A DNA stretch of 64,000 nt from Yponomeuta sedellus (lineage: Eukaryota; Arthropoda; Insecta; Lepidoptera; Yponomeutidae): NCBI GenBank assembly GCA_934045075.1, contig OW203726.1:7338860-7402859 (forward strand), written 5' to 3'. Position numbers and translations under genes: made by a program. Each line of letters begins with the position of its first letter. Positions within the stretch are counted from its first letter, which is position 1. Under the pieces are notes generated by a model. It searched no databases and had not been told where the DNA came from. It saw only the letters and a list, made by a program, of their open reading frames with translations. Of the stretch, positions 48,201 through 61,967 are shown one piece after another.

Positions 48201-49782
48201 TTTCGTCCAAATCTTACCGTTTCGGAGAAAACGTATGGATGAATAGATCAGTGAGTATACCGGATTGCAGCTTTATATATATATAATGACTCGGGTCGTT
48301 CACCCGGTAGGTATTTGCGGCAGGCAGTACTTGCGGAGGGCTTCTATAGGAAATCGATTTTCAGTACAAAATGTTCATACAAAGTTGGCCTTGATCAATC
48401 GTCAATAACTCGGCCGGCAATTAGAAATTTCAAAATGTTTGATTTTTCTCAGGGACCTGAATATCTACGTGACACGATGCCATTCACAGATGAGCAATTT
48501 TTTTGGCCTTTGGCCTCCAGCGGTGGTACTAAAAAAATGCATTTTTGTATGAAAAATCCTATCTCGGGTGAATTTTTTCTATTAAAGTGGCTGATTTTCA
48601 AACTTTGATGAGTCGATGGCCAACTGGAATGCTACAGCACCTCGGCACTGAGTAGCCGCTCCCAGCCGAGTAGTAGTTTCGGCCTTTGGCCTCCGTCGGT
48701 GGTACTAAAGAAACGCATTTTTGTATGAAAATAACTATTTCGGGTGAAATTTTTCTATTATAGTGCGTGATTTTCAAACTTTAATGAGTCGATGGCCAAC
48801 TGGAATGCCACAGCACCTCGGCACTGAGTAGCCGCTCCCAGCCGAGTAGTAGTTTCGGCCTTTGGCCTCCGTCGGTGGTACTAAAGAAATGCATTTTTGT
48901 ATGAAAAATCGTATTTCGGGTGAAATTTTTCTATTAAAGTGGGTGATTTTCAAATTTTGATGAGTCGATGGCCAACTGGAATGCCACAGCACCTCGGCAC
49001 TAAGTAGCCGCTCCCAGCCGAGTAGTAGTTTCGGCCTTTGGCCTCCACCAGTGGTACTAAAAAAATGCATTTTTGTATGAAAAGTCCTATTTTAAGTGAA
49101 ATTTTTCTATTATAGTGCGTGATTTTCAAACTTTGATGAGTCGATGGCCAACTGGAATGCTACAGTACCTCGGCGTGGTGACGCCATTCCCAGCCAAGTA
49201 CTCATTTCGGCGCTTAGCCTCCATCGATAGTACAAAAAAATTACGATTTTCTACGAAAAAGATGATTTTCAGTACAAATTTTTTGTAGAAATTCTCCATA
49301 GTAAATTTGACACCTTTGAAAGATAATATCTCGGCCGCCATCTTGAAATGTCAAAATGTCGGATTTTTCTCATATACCTGGGTCCTTTGACGACACGATG
49401 CCGTTTACGGCTGGTCCCTGGCATGCGCCCAGTTGGCTGCCGACTTTTTTGCGCAGAGGTCGAAAAAAGGCCGATTTTCGGAGGGCTATATCTCCGGTGG
49501 TATTTTGAATTTGGAACGACCGTCGGCGGAACCGAAAATGGCGTGTCGAAGAAAAGGCCGGGTGAAAATTTCATCCAAATCGGTCGGTAAACGACAGAGT
49601 TAGCACCCTCGCGTAGTGGAACGCGTTCGAAATTCAAAAATCGGCTTCATAGGATGGCTGTAATTCATACATTTCCTACAACTTTCTCATACATCATTTT
49701 CGTCCAAATCTTACCGTTTCGGAGAAAACGTATGGATGAATAGATCAGTGAGTATACCGGATTGCAGCTTTATATATATATA
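45292..49782. repeat. Type A units A23-A25
   Basis: Units 45292-46788, 46789-48285 and 48286-49782 are each 1497 bp and all carry right-arm subtype 3 (GCTTCATAGGATGGCTG, GATGAATAGATCAGTGAG, ATTGCAGC), the one also used by B units. A23 and A24 start with the AAAAAGTTCAT variant of A15/A17; A25 starts with AAAATGTTCAT and switches in its middle to a different sub-repeat (CCACCAGTGGTACTAAAA, TTTTAAGTGAAA near 49046-49100). A23 has CTCAGCCGCC where A24 has CTCGGCCGCC. They are mosaics of the other A classes. Confidence 0.9.
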
Positions 49783-51001
49783 ACTAGGGGGCGAGCCCCC
49801 TGCGCGCTTACGCGCGCCAACCCCCAGCCGCTCCGAGCTGCGCTCTCCGCGGCGCTCGGCCTAGGGCCTCGCTAGACACTTATTGTAGTGAATTGTTGCA
49901 TGGGAACATGTATGGTCTCGGCCTTCGGCCTCGGCCTGGACGGAGCTCGGCCTTCGGCCTCGCCGCGGCGGGGTTCCTCGTGCCCGCTCTGCGGAGCTCG
50001 GCCTCCGGCCTCGCAAGTTTGTCCCTCTTTGCTCTTGCGCTGGTACTTGTCCGCCGTAACCTGAACGTTCTCGGCCTTCGGCCTCGGCCTGGACGAAGCT
50101 CGGCCTTCGGCCTCGCCGTGGCGGAGTGTCTCGTGCCCGCTTCGCGGAGCTCGGCCTCCGGCCTCGCAAGTTTGTCCCTTTTGGCTTTTGCGCTGGTACT
50201 TGTGCGCCGTAACCTGAATGGTCTCGGCCTTCGGCCTCGGCCTAAACGGAGCTCGGCCTTCGGCCTCGCTGCGGCGGAGTTCCTCGTGCCCGCTCCGCGG
50301 AGCTCGGCCTCCGGCCTCGCAAGTTTGTCCCTTTTTGCTTTTGCGCTGGTACTTGTGCGCTATAACTTGAATCGTCTCGGCCTTCGGCCTCGGCCTAAAC
50401 GGAGCTCGGCCTTCGGCCTCGCCGCGGCAGAACTTTTTGTGCCCGCTTCGCGGAGCTCGGCCTCCGGCCTCGCAAGTTTGTCCCATTTCTCTGTTGAAAA
50501 GTCAATTTTAGTACTAAATCTCCATACAAAAATTTGTCATTTTCAATCATCAATATCTCGGCCGCCATCTTGAAATTCCGAGATGTCGGATTTTTCTCAT
50601 ATACCTGGGTCCTTTGGCAACGCGATGCCGTTTACGGCATATCTCCAGCATATGCCCAGTTGGCTGCCGACTTTTTTGCGCAAAGGTCGATTTTTCGGTC
50701 GGCTATATCTGCGCCGCCATTTTGAATTTCGAACAACCAAAATTTTTTTTTTCAATCGGATCACTATATCACCATTCTATCAAAATTTCATCCAAATCGG
50801 TCGGTAAACGACAGAGTTAGCACCCTCGCGTAGTGGAACGCGTTCGAAATTCAAAAATCGGCTTCATAGGATGGCTGTAATTCATACATTTCCTACAACT
50901 TTCTCATACATCATTTTCGTCCAAATCTTACCGTTTCCGAGAAAACGTATGGATGAATAGATCAGTGAGTATACCGGATTGCAGCTTTATATATATATAT
51001 A
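49783..51001. repeat. Type B unit B5
   Basis: It equals B1 in length and in every translated segment I compared, and like B1 it is followed directly by a U unit. Together B5 and U2 repeat the B1+U1 block at an offset of 24468 bp. The unit before it differs: A25 is full length, A17 is deleted. Confidence 0.9.
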
Positions 51002-51317
51002 ACTAGGGGGCGAGCCCCCTGCGCGCTTACGCGCGCCAACCCCCAGCCGCTCCGAGCTGCGCTCTCCGCGGCGCTCGGCCTAGGGCCTCGCTAGACACTT
51101 ATTGTAGTGAATTGTTGCGTGGGAACATGTATGGTCTCGGCCTTCGGCCTCGGCCTGGACGAAGCTCGGCCTTCGGCCTCGCCGCGGCGGGATCCTTCGT
51201 GGCTCGTGCTTACTTCACAACTTAGCTAAAGTATGCGCTGTGGACATATAGTATTATCGGTCTTACATTCTTAAAATAACATATGTGGTAAAGAGGAGTG
51301 ATTGGAGATTATTGAAG

Positions 51318-51389
51318 ACCTCTGTGGCGCAGCGGTAGTGCATCTGCCTGCCACGCAAGAGGTCCCGGGTACGAACCTCGGCTGGGGAG
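51318..51389 (+). tRNA. tRNA-Gly(GCC)-like sequence in U2
   Basis: Copy of 26850-26921 with the same mismatched anticodon and acceptor stems. It is a passenger of the duplicated unit, not an independent locus. Confidence 0.45.
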
Positions 51390-51551
51390 TTGGGGAGTGC
51401 TGTTGAGTTTTTAGAGGAATATTTTTTTTAATTTTTTTAAGCATTTGTTTATTTTTAATTGTAAGTTAATCATTAATGATTTCAAATCGGATTCATTCGT
51501 ATTCAGAAAGAGATTGCGGAATAGTAAATTATAACTGACGGATTTATTTTT

Positions 51552-51924
51552 CTACAATAATATCTTCGTAATGTAAAGTCGATTTTTGTTCTGACTTTCG
51601 GTTAACATTCTCGGCACCCATATTGCGGAGACTTTTCTTATATTCAAAGATAGAATATGGATTGAATACTTCCATATGAAATGCCTGTTTCTTGAATTAA
51701 GTATCGGATGGTAACTCTTCTATCGCTCAATACAATGTTCTCGACTTTCGCAACATTTTCTTGGGTGACTGACGTCGATGGACGGCCGCAATGATGTTTG
51801 TTCTCCCTACTCGAAATTGAGAAGCCCACCTTGCGACAGTGGAATACGGTAGAGCAGAGTCTCCTAATGTTGCTTCCAAATCGCAATGAACGGCTCGCAC
51901 TTCTTTTTTATCCATTTTCGACAC
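51552..51924 (-). pseudogene. mariner transposase fragment in U2
   Basis: Copy of the relic at 27084-27456 with the same frameshifts, so the decay predates duplication of the U unit. Confidence 0.78.
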
Positions 51925-53981
51925 AAAGTAAACAAATGACTACATTCAGAAAAAACAAAAGAGAATCGAAGTTTTTTTTATAATTATATTACAAATATGT
52001 ATCTGAGCTATAATATATGTATCTGATCCCCCCTCGAACGAAATCTGCGCTGCTCTGCACTGGGCTGTACTGTGCTTCGCCTGCATCTCAGCATAGGCCT
52101 AGCATTAGCCACACCTATTCGTGGAATTAAATTCGCTGTGAACCTTGTTTGTATGATACAAATCATACAGTCTATTCAAAAGACATTGAAAGAGTTATAA
52201 TGGGTGACAATTGCCAAGGAATGGAGCGAATAGTTGCTTCGCAGCATGCGGAAGGGGCCTATGTCGCTACCCTACTTCATGAGTATACATACAAATGTAA
52301 AATGTTAGCTTGAGTAAAAATATTACATGTAAATTTTTTTAATACATGACACCAGAGATTTATCTTACCGCTTCGCTGGATTTTACCCAACCCTGTTTTA
52401 ACGGGCGGCAATCTAAATCTAATGAGTGTACTTACTAATCGATGCAAAATGTGAGGTTAAGTGCTATGTAAAATGTTCAAATTCTTTAAATCTTGCATTT
52501 CAGATTCATCCTACAGCGTCGTTGGGTTTTACCCCAACTCTGTCTTAACGGGCGGTAGTATGAATTTGAAGCGCAGGCTATCCTACATTTATCTTATTGT
52601 GTAGCCGAGTGAAAATTTAGCAATTTTAAAATTGGACCTTAAAGCTTGGCCTTATAAACTCAATTATGAAAATATTCTTTTTAATGCAGTAAGTGATTGA
52701 AGACAAATAAAACAAGTAGGTAGGTAAACAAAAAGAACAGTTAAAATAATAATTAATACCAAAACCATAAGAGACCTCGGGTACGTTTATGCAGCGTTGA
52801 AATGGCCGCGAACTTAATAAGCTCGTCACCCGTGATACCCGTGACTATGTTAAGTATAATGCTATAGTTATAAATGGGTACCGAATGTTAGCTATAGGTA
52901 CGTTCATTGATTTAAAAAATATATATTAAATTTTTGAATACTCAACTTTCCTCACGATGTTTTGCTTCACTGATGTTAGAGAATGGCATTGTTACAATAA
53001 CTTTACAAATGTACATATTTTAGAAAAAAAGTCCTTAGTACCTACATGCCCATACTGAGAATCGAACCCGTAAAAATATAAAAATGAGAATATAAAAGAT
53101 TAGTATGGCCATTTCAAGGTTTTCTCAAGATATTTTCCTTCTAGTAAGAGAGTGGTATTTTGCTACTATAAATTTACAAATGAACATAACTTAGAAAACA
53201 AAGTCATTGGTACATGCCGGGATTCGAGTCCGCGGTGCTTACGCATGGTAATTAAGCTCATAGTATTCTCTCTTCCTGAAAGAAGGCCTGTGCCCTGCAG
53301 TGGGACATACATAATATAGGTTCCATAAAAGAAAAAGTTGAGTAGGTACATAATGTGGTACTCAATAACATTTGACATTTCGTCTATGGGATCGCAACTC
53401 AAATAACACCTAATCAAATCTCACCAGGATGTAATCAGTATGGTGATTGAAACTGATTTTTATTACTTAATATTTTATTTTACAGCGTGAAAGAGTTATC
53501 ATTCTTAACCAATTAGAATCATGTGTAAGAAATAATATAATTATATACACTTACACATCAAAGGTATTTATTTAGTGTTTATTCATTTATGGCACGCCTA
53601 CATATAAAATGAAAATGAGTACTACAGAGTGGCTTACTTTTACCACAGATTAGATAATAGTTACTACGGTCTAGTCTAGTATGTTCGCCATTAAAAGACC
53701 AGGACAAATTTATAAACCTACCTATTCAATCATTGTTAATGTGACAGCCAGACTATCCAGCTAAAACTACTATCATGCGAAAAAGTATTTTGTGCATGGC
53801 GCCTATAATCTTTAACAAGATACCAACACTGTACAAAGAACTAAATCTTTACTTTACTATTTTTATTTTTAATGCACTGACCCGTGCTAAGGACTGTAAT
53901 GCTTTTTATTTTTAATGCACTGTGCCGTGCTAAGGACTGAATAGTGTAAAGAGGTTCGAAATTTCACTGATGCCGGTGAGT

Positions 53982-54054
53982 CGCCCATTGGCTCAATTGA
54001 TAGAGCGCTGGCACGGATAGCCAGAGGTTGCGGGATCGAATCCCGGCATGGGTG
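53982..54054 (+). tRNA. tRNA-like sequence 1 in U2
   Basis: Copy of 29514-29586; the flanking 31-bp inverted repeat is at 53864-53894 and 54091-54121. Confidence 0.48.
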
Positions 54055-54284
54055 AAAAATTTTTAGCCTCTAAATAGGTTTTTTAAATTTGTCCTTAGCA
54101 CGGGTCAGTGCATTAAAAATATAAATAATGTGGGTACAGTGATATCGTTCCGATGTAAAACCTAACTGCAAAGTAGTTAGTCGGGGCTGTAAGTGATGCA
54201 ATTTGCTTAAGCCAGATGTCGCTGCCTGTACGTAATACAGAGAATAGTGTAAAGAGGTTCGAAATTACACTGATGCCGGTGAGT

Positions 54285-54357
54285 CGCCCATTGGCTCAAT
54301 TGGTAGAGCGCTGGCACGGATAGCCAGAGGTTGCGGGATCAAATCCCGGCATGGGTG
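54285..54357 (+). tRNA. tRNA-like sequence 2 in U2
   Basis: Copy of 29817-29889 with the same lost G in the B box. Confidence 0.48.
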
Positions 54358-57300
54358 AAATTTTTAGCCTCTAAATAGGATTGAAGACTTTCTAAATGAC
54401 ACATTGTAACTTGTTTACCCTCTTAATAACTTTATTATATTTGTATGCCTATGTACTGGTAGGACCATAGTGATCTGTAATTTAAGACTGTCCACCAATT
54501 ATGTAAAATAATTACCTATGATCCACAAATAAATTAATTTGAATTTATTAATCAATGTCTGTTAAAAAAGATCATGTTCTTGGAATAAGTAAATAGTAAT
54601 AATAAAGGCAACATTGCAAAACTTAAGGTCTCATCATCATTAAAAACGGTATTTAATATTGAATATAGGTATATACTTAAAGTTGTAATTTGATATAAAG
54701 CATTATGTGCATAGATAAAAAACTGAAATTACTGACAATTTCTGAAAAGAAATCATTTCATTGGTCAGAACAAATAGCTACCTATTTGTTATTTATGAGA
54801 CGGTGAACATTTAAACTTTACCAATTTAACTCTGATTAGATTTGTCTACTATCAATGCTATTTTTATTATTACGGGAGGCATTCCAATGGTATGTATATC
54901 ACAGCTTTGTATGCTTGATAAATAATTATGATAGTTTGGTCAGTAGAATGCTTGCCCCATATTCGTAGAAGTGGCTGTAAATTTGAACTATAACATGACC
55001 GCAGTAATATTTTTAATTATGTTACACATTTGTAAAATTTATAGTAGCAATACTCTTGCCTGAATGCCTGATATGTTCATCTTATTCAGTGGTTGAAATT
55101 TTCAATCTAGAGTGGACATACACACCATTTTGGCTTGTGCCCTGTAAACAATCATTAATAGACTTTATATTATTAATAATAGTAATTAATAATAAATAAG
55201 TAAGGAAACCTAATCAGATAACATCAACATCAATCCTTGTATAGGTATCCCTACCGCTGGTTAAGGCATACTCCACTACAGGGGCCTAGGACTGGTAAAA
55301 TAAAATAAATATTATAATGCATTTACTTACTGCAAACATTTTGCTAATGCAAAGAGCACATTGAAGCATGGTATAAAGTAGCTCTTATATTCATTAAGTA
55401 CATACATAATTACTCATTTAGTTACAGATTTTTTTTTTATTTTCAGTTTGCTGACAAGTAATGACTTGCTATACACTGTGTGTGATGTTAACAGAACTTA
55501 CACAGCTATTCATTAGGTACTTACTTATTAATAATCCTTTACTTCACTTTGGAGTTAAAGCTAATTACCCATAACTTGCACATTTGTATAGATTAAACCT
55601 GACCATCCAATTAATGATGAACTTTTGTTAAACATAGAAGAAAAAGATAGTTCTAGTCAGACTCTAAGTAGAACTTTACTTCAACTGAAATGAATTTTCG
55701 TGTAGCTATATATATCGTGTAGCTATATATAGGTACCTACCTACCTACCTACCTAGTACGTAACAAACAACTCGTCAGAACTCACCGTGATTAATTGCGG
55801 TGTGTTAAATTTAAATGCTGCTATGAAAGGGTGCGTAGGTATCTAGGTACCCTATATGCCTAGTGTCGAAGATTAGTGATGTTAACGTAATAAAGAACTG
55901 TTTGTGGATAAAGTTGATAGGAAACAAAATCACCGACTAAGACGCTAAGATATGCATAAGTGCCTGACCATCATCGTTTAGGACATATAAGTTATCTAAT
56001 TATGAACAGTACCTACTTGAATATGGCTTGGATTATTTCTATCTATGTATTATGCACACCAAATTTTGACGGTTTCCTATCTCGTTAAGTATCACGAAAT
56101 CATAATAAATGTACAGTAAAGTTAACCTAATTTCTTAGTAAGTAGATACCTACTATAAGAAATTCAGTAGGTAACAACTTTTGACGAAAATGCATTAGGT
56201 AGATAGGTAAATCAGCAGTTTACTTACTCTGTAATCAAATCACACAAACAAGCTTCTTTTCACTTCAAAACGTAATTCCGCCACGCACAATGTACGAAAG
56301 GAAGAAGAAAAAATGACGCTTTCAATCAAATATTGGCGGGATTTAGCGTCGCCAGATTGTGTTGCCAGAATCACCGTAAAATATATCTGTAGTAGATGAA
56401 TATACTTGAGCCGCATAAAACAATATGGTATTTTTTTTGTTTCAAATATTTTCATAACATTTACGAAAAACCAAACTAATAAAATATGCTGTACTACGAT
56501 TTAGCTATATATCTATCAACTCAAAAAACAAATTATTTTTTTAAATTATGCTTTAGTAATTTGAAGACACCAAAAGGTGCTGAAGGTGATAGTATTGAAT
56601 GTGAAAGGTGACACTATATTTATTTCAATCATATAAGATTCGCTCAAAAGCGCGTTCACTTTTAAAATATGAGCACACTCATCACATCAATAACTTAAAA
56701 ACAACTATTTAACAGTAATGCTAAGATTGATCAGCTGTCGTCTGTAACTTTAAATAAGGTTAGTACCACAATAAATACAGCTTTGTCTTGAACAAAAATA
56801 ATAAATTATTTCAAGACGAATTACTCGAGTACAAAAATACTAATATAGGTACAAATGTGCTATGTAACGTAAAAAAAATTTAATTATTAAGAAAAAATCT
56901 TAAAAAGTATTTTAGTTTAAATAACATTCTAAGTCCAAGTCGTACTTGACCATTTTTTGCTCATTCCGTCTAAAAAATATAAAAATACCTTTTCATGTAA
57001 ATTAAAAGACCATCGACGTTTTTTATTACTTATCAAAACCGTAGAGTTCAATACTTAGTAAATAATCTTTCAAATCTAAGGACGTGATAATTGCCCGAAT
57101 GTCACCGAAAAATGGATGAGCAGGTTTCAATATTTGTCATTTAAGCTTTTGAGATAACTTAAATACAGAAAAATTGCCTAATTTGGCAACACTGCTGCTA
57201 TTCGATCCCGTCAGAACGGATACGGATATAGAAAAAATATTTGTCTTTAACAATGGAAACCGACTTGAAAAATATAAAAACAAAAACATTCTCAACTACA

Positions 57301-57649
57301 ATCAGATTTTTATTCGTTTAAAATATATTTTTTAAATGTTTTGTGACTATCATTACGGCTCCGCAAAATTGTGTACTCCGAAAGCAAATGAACATGTCAC
57401 TATATCAAATAAACAAATCACTTCAGGCTCTCAACCACAAAAGAGTTCCCTCGATTTCAAACTCATTATCAGACCCTGAATTAGTGATTATGGGACCACC
57501 TGTAGACCACATCTCTTCTAGTAAACATTAAAATCATATAAAAAAAAAATATTTAAACACAAAAACAAGAAGACAATAGCAAACTGAGAACTTCTTTCTT
57601 TTTAAAAGTCGGCTGAAAATAAAAAAATCAGTATCAACAACTCAAGTAA

Positions 57650-58142
57650 AGGCCCCAGTACACAATGGCCAGAAATTTATTTTGTTTACTTATTTTATTT
57701 TATTTATTTACAAGTGTTACATAAGTATGTACACCACCAAGTTATTAAAAAAAATGCCGCAAAATGTGCAAAATTACGGGTTCAGATAAATCAATAAACT
57801 TGAAGGTCTTTTGATTTATCTTCATTGTGGCATAAGGATATTTTAAGCGATATAAAACTCAAGTATTTTTACAAAAAATCATCGCAACAAAAAAGTACTC
57901 TATGACCAATGATCATCCCTGTAAGCGCAGCGGTCAGTGACGAACTAAACAATAGGACACTGTGAACACGGACGGGTCACGCTACGCCACGATTCCTTTG
58001 AAGTGTGTCCAAAAAACCGACAACTTTCCGATTGCGCGCCACGATGGACAAATTAGTGTCCACCACTACACACCATTGCCTGCACTGTACACAATGGCCA
58101 TGACAAGAGTGGGCCAGGATGGGCCAAAGTGTACTGGGGCCT
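57650..58142. mobile_element. PIF/Harbinger-like MITE in U2
   Basis: Same termini and TAA target duplication (57647-57649, 58143-58145) as 33182-33674. It came with the unit rather than by separate insertion. Confidence 0.73.
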
Positions 58143-58927
58143 TAACAGTTAATACTAATTCTGCTGCGTTCCGTGAATTGTTTCATTATTGCATATTGTT
58201 TTCAACCACTCAAAAAGTCACTTGAACATTTAATTAAATCATTAAGAAGCGTTTTTTTAAACATTTCAGTAATTAATTATATTGGCCGCATTAGGGTTTG
58301 AGTTAATAATTTTTTTTGAAGTTGGTCCTTCGAACCGGCAAAAACGAGACTTAGAATTATAACCGAAAATGGCGTGTCGAAGAAAAGGCCGGGTGAAAAT
58401 TTCATCCAAATCGGTCGGTAAACGACAGAGTTAGCACCCTCGCGTAGTGGAACGCGTTCGAAATTCAAAAATCGGCTCCATAGGATGGCCGTATATCGTA
58501 CATTCCCTACAACTTTGTCATACATCATTTTCGTCCAACTCTTGCCATTTCCGAGAAAACGTATTATGTTAGATCAGTGAGTATATCGCATTGTAGCTTT
58601 ATATATATATAACTAGGGGGCGAGCCCCCTGCGCGCTTACGCGCGCCAACCCCCAGCCGCTCCGAGCTGCGCTCTCCGCGGCGCTCGGCCTAGGGCCTCG
58701 CTAGACACTTATTGTAGTGAATTGTTGCGTGGGAACATGTATGGTCTCGGCCTTCGGCCTCGGCCTGGACGAAGCTCGGCCTTCGGCCTCGCCGCGGCGG
58801 GATCCTTCGTGGCTCGTGCTTACTTCACAACTTAGCTAAAGTATGCGCTGTGGACATATAGTATTATCGGTCTTACATTCTTAAAATAACATATGTGGTA
58901 AAGAGGAGTGATTGGAGATTATTGAAG

Positions 58928-58999
58928 ACCTCTGTGGCGCAGCGGTAGTGCATCTGCCTGCCACGCAAGAGGTCCCGGGTACGAACCTCGGCTGGGGAG
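58928..58999 (+). tRNA. tRNA-Gly(GCC)-like sequence in U3
   Basis: Third copy of 26850-26921 with the same mismatches. Confidence 0.45.
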
Positions 59000-59161
59000 T
59001 TGGGGAGTGCTGTTGAGTTTTTAGAGGAATATTTTTTTTAATTTTTTTAAGCATTTGTTTATTTTTAATTGTAAGTTAATCATTAATGATTTCAAATCGG
59101 ATTCATTCGTATTCAGAAAGAGATTGCGGAATAGTAAATTATAACTGACGGATTTATTTTT

Positions 59162-59534
59162 CTACAATAATATCTTCGTAATGTAAAGTCGATTTTTGTT
59201 CTGACTTTCGGTTAACATTCTCGGCACCCATATTGCGGAGACTTTTCTTATATTCAAAGATAGAATATGGATTGAATACTTCCATATGAAATGCCTGTTT
59301 CTTGAATTAAGTATCGGATGGTAACTCTTCTATCGCTCAATACAATGTTCTCGACTTTCGCAACATTTTCTTGGGTGACTGACGTCGATGGACGGCCGCA
59401 ATGATGTTTGTTCTCCCTACTCGAAATTGAGAAGCCCACCTTGCGACAGTGGAATACGGTAGAGCAGAGTCTCCTAATGTTGCTTCCAAATCGCAATGAA
59501 CGGCTCGCACTTCTTTTTTATCCATTTTCGACAC
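59162..59534 (-). pseudogene. mariner transposase fragment in U3
   Basis: Third copy of the frameshifted relic at 27084-27456. Confidence 0.78.
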
Positions 59535-61591
59535 AAAGTAAACAAATGACTACATTCAGAAAAAACAAAAGAGAATCGAAGTTTTTTTTATAATTATATT
59601 ACAAATATGTATCTGAGCTATAATATATGTATCTGATCCCCCCTCGAACGAAATCTGCGCTGCTCTGCACTGGGCTGTACTGTGCTTCGCCTGCATCTCA
59701 GCATAGGCCTAGCATTAGCCACACCTATTCGTGGAATTAAATTCGCTGTGAACCTTGTTTGTATGATACAAATCATACAGTCTATTCAAAAGACATTGAA
59801 AGAGTTATAATGGGTGACAATTGCCAAGGAATGGAGCGAATAGTTGCTTCGCAGCATGCGGAAGGGGCCTATGTCGCTACCCTACTTCATGAGTATACAT
59901 ACAAATGTAAAATGTTAGCTTGAGTAAAAATATTACATGTAAATTTTTTTAATACATGACACCAGAGATTTATCTTACCGCTTCGCTGGATTTTACCCAA
60001 CCCTGTTTTAACGGGCGGCAATCTAAATCTAATGAGTGTACTTACTAATCGATGCAAAATGTGAGGTTAAGTGCTATGTAAAATGTTCAAATTCTTTAAA
60101 TCTTGCATTTCAGATTCATCCTACAGCGTCGTTGGGTTTTACCCCAACTCTGTCTTAACGGGCGGTAGTATGAATTTGAAGCGCAGGCTATCCTACATTT
60201 ATCTTATTGTGTAGCCGAGTGAAAATTTAGCAATTTTAAAATTGGACCTTAAAGCTTGGCCTTATAAACTCAATTATGAAAATATTCTTTTTAATGCAGT
60301 AAGTGATTGAAGACAAATAAAACAAGTAGGTAGGTAAACAAAAAGAACAGTTAAAATAATAATTAATACCAAAACCATAAGAGACCTCGGGTACGTTTAT
60401 GCAGCGTTGAAATGGCCGCGAACTTAATAAGCTCGTCACCCGTGATACCCGTGACTATGTTAAGTATAATGCTATAGTTATAAATGGGTACCGAATGTTA
60501 GCTATAGGTACGTTCATTGATTTAAAAAATATATATTAAATTTTTGAATACTCAACTTTCCTCACGATGTTTTGCTTCACTGATGTTAGAGAATGGCATT
60601 GTTACAATAACTTTACAAATGTACATATTTTAGAAAAAAAGTCCTTAGTACCTACATGCCCATACTGAGAATCGAACCCGTAAAAATATAAAAATGAGAA
60701 TATAAAAGATTAGTATGGCCATTTCAAGGTTTTCTCAAGATATTTTCCTTCTAGTAAGAGAGTGGTATTTTGCTACTATAAATTTACAAATGAACATAAC
60801 TTAGAAAACAAAGTCATTGGTACATGCCGGGATTCGAGTCCGCGGTGCTTACGCATGGTAATTAAGCTCATAGTATTCTCTCTTCCTGAAAGAAGGCCTG
60901 TGCCCTGCAGTGGGACATACATAATATAGGTTCCATAAAAGAAAAAGTTGAGTAGGTACATAATGTGGTACTCAATAACATTTGACATTTCGTCTATGGG
61001 ATCGCAACTCAAATAACACCTAATCAAATCTCACCAGGATGTAATCAGTATGGTGATTGAAACTGATTTTTATTACTTAATATTTTATTTTACAGCGTGA
61101 AAGAGTTATCATTCTTAACCAATTAGAATCATGTGTAAGAAATAATATAATTATATACACTTACACATCAAAGGTATTTATTTAGTGTTTATTCATTTAT
61201 GGCACGCCTACATATAAAATGAAAATGAGTACTACAGAGTGGCTTACTTTTACCACAGATTAGATAATAGTTACTACGGTCTAGTCTAGTATGTTCGCCA
61301 TTAAAAGACCAGGACAAATTTATAAACCTACCTATTCAATCATTGTTAATGTGACAGCCAGACTATCCAGCTAAAACTACTATCATGCGAAAAAGTATTT
61401 TGTGCATGGCGCCTATAATCTTTAACAAGATACCAACACTGTACAAAGAACTAAATCTTTACTTTACTATTTTTATTTTTAATGCACTGACCCGTGCTAA
61501 GGACTGTAATGCTTTTTATTTTTAATGCACTGTGCCGTGCTAAGGACTGAATAGTGTAAAGAGGTTCGAAATTTCACTGATGCCGGTGAGT

Positions 61592-61664
61592 CGCCCATTG
61601 GCTCAATTGATAGAGCGCTGGCACGGATAGCCAGAGGTTGCGGGATCGAATCCCGGCATGGGTG
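61592..61664 (+). tRNA. tRNA-like sequence 1 in U3
   Basis: Third copy of 29514-29586; inverted repeat arms at 61474-61504 and 61701-61731. Confidence 0.48.
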
Positions 61665-61894
61665 AAAAATTTTTAGCCTCTAAATAGGTTTTTTAAATTT
61701 GTCCTTAGCACGGGTCAGTGCATTAAAAATATAAATAATGTGGGTACAGTGATATCGTTCCGATGTAAAACCTAACTGCAAAGTAGTTAGTCGGGGCTGT
61801 AAGTGATGCAATTTGCTTAAGCCAGATGTCGCTGCCTGTACGTAATACAGAGAATAGTGTAAAGAGGTTCGAAATTACACTGATGCCGGTGAGT

Positions 61895-61967
61895 CGCCCA
61901 TTGGCTCAATTGGTAGAGCGCTGGCACGGATAGCCAGAGGTTGCGGGATCAAATCCCGGCATGGGTG
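61895..61967 (+). tRNA. tRNA-like sequence 2 in U3
   Basis: Third copy of 29817-29889. Confidence 0.48.

Larger units (their letters stand above)
51002..58611. mobile_element. U-type unit U2 (7610 bp)
   Basis: It is the same length as U1 and carries all the same internal features, shifted by 24468. The one base difference I found is at the site equivalent to 33574, where U2 has C (58042) and U1 has A. Its right arm ends at 58611 and is joined straight to another U unit with no A or B unit between. Confidence 0.65.
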
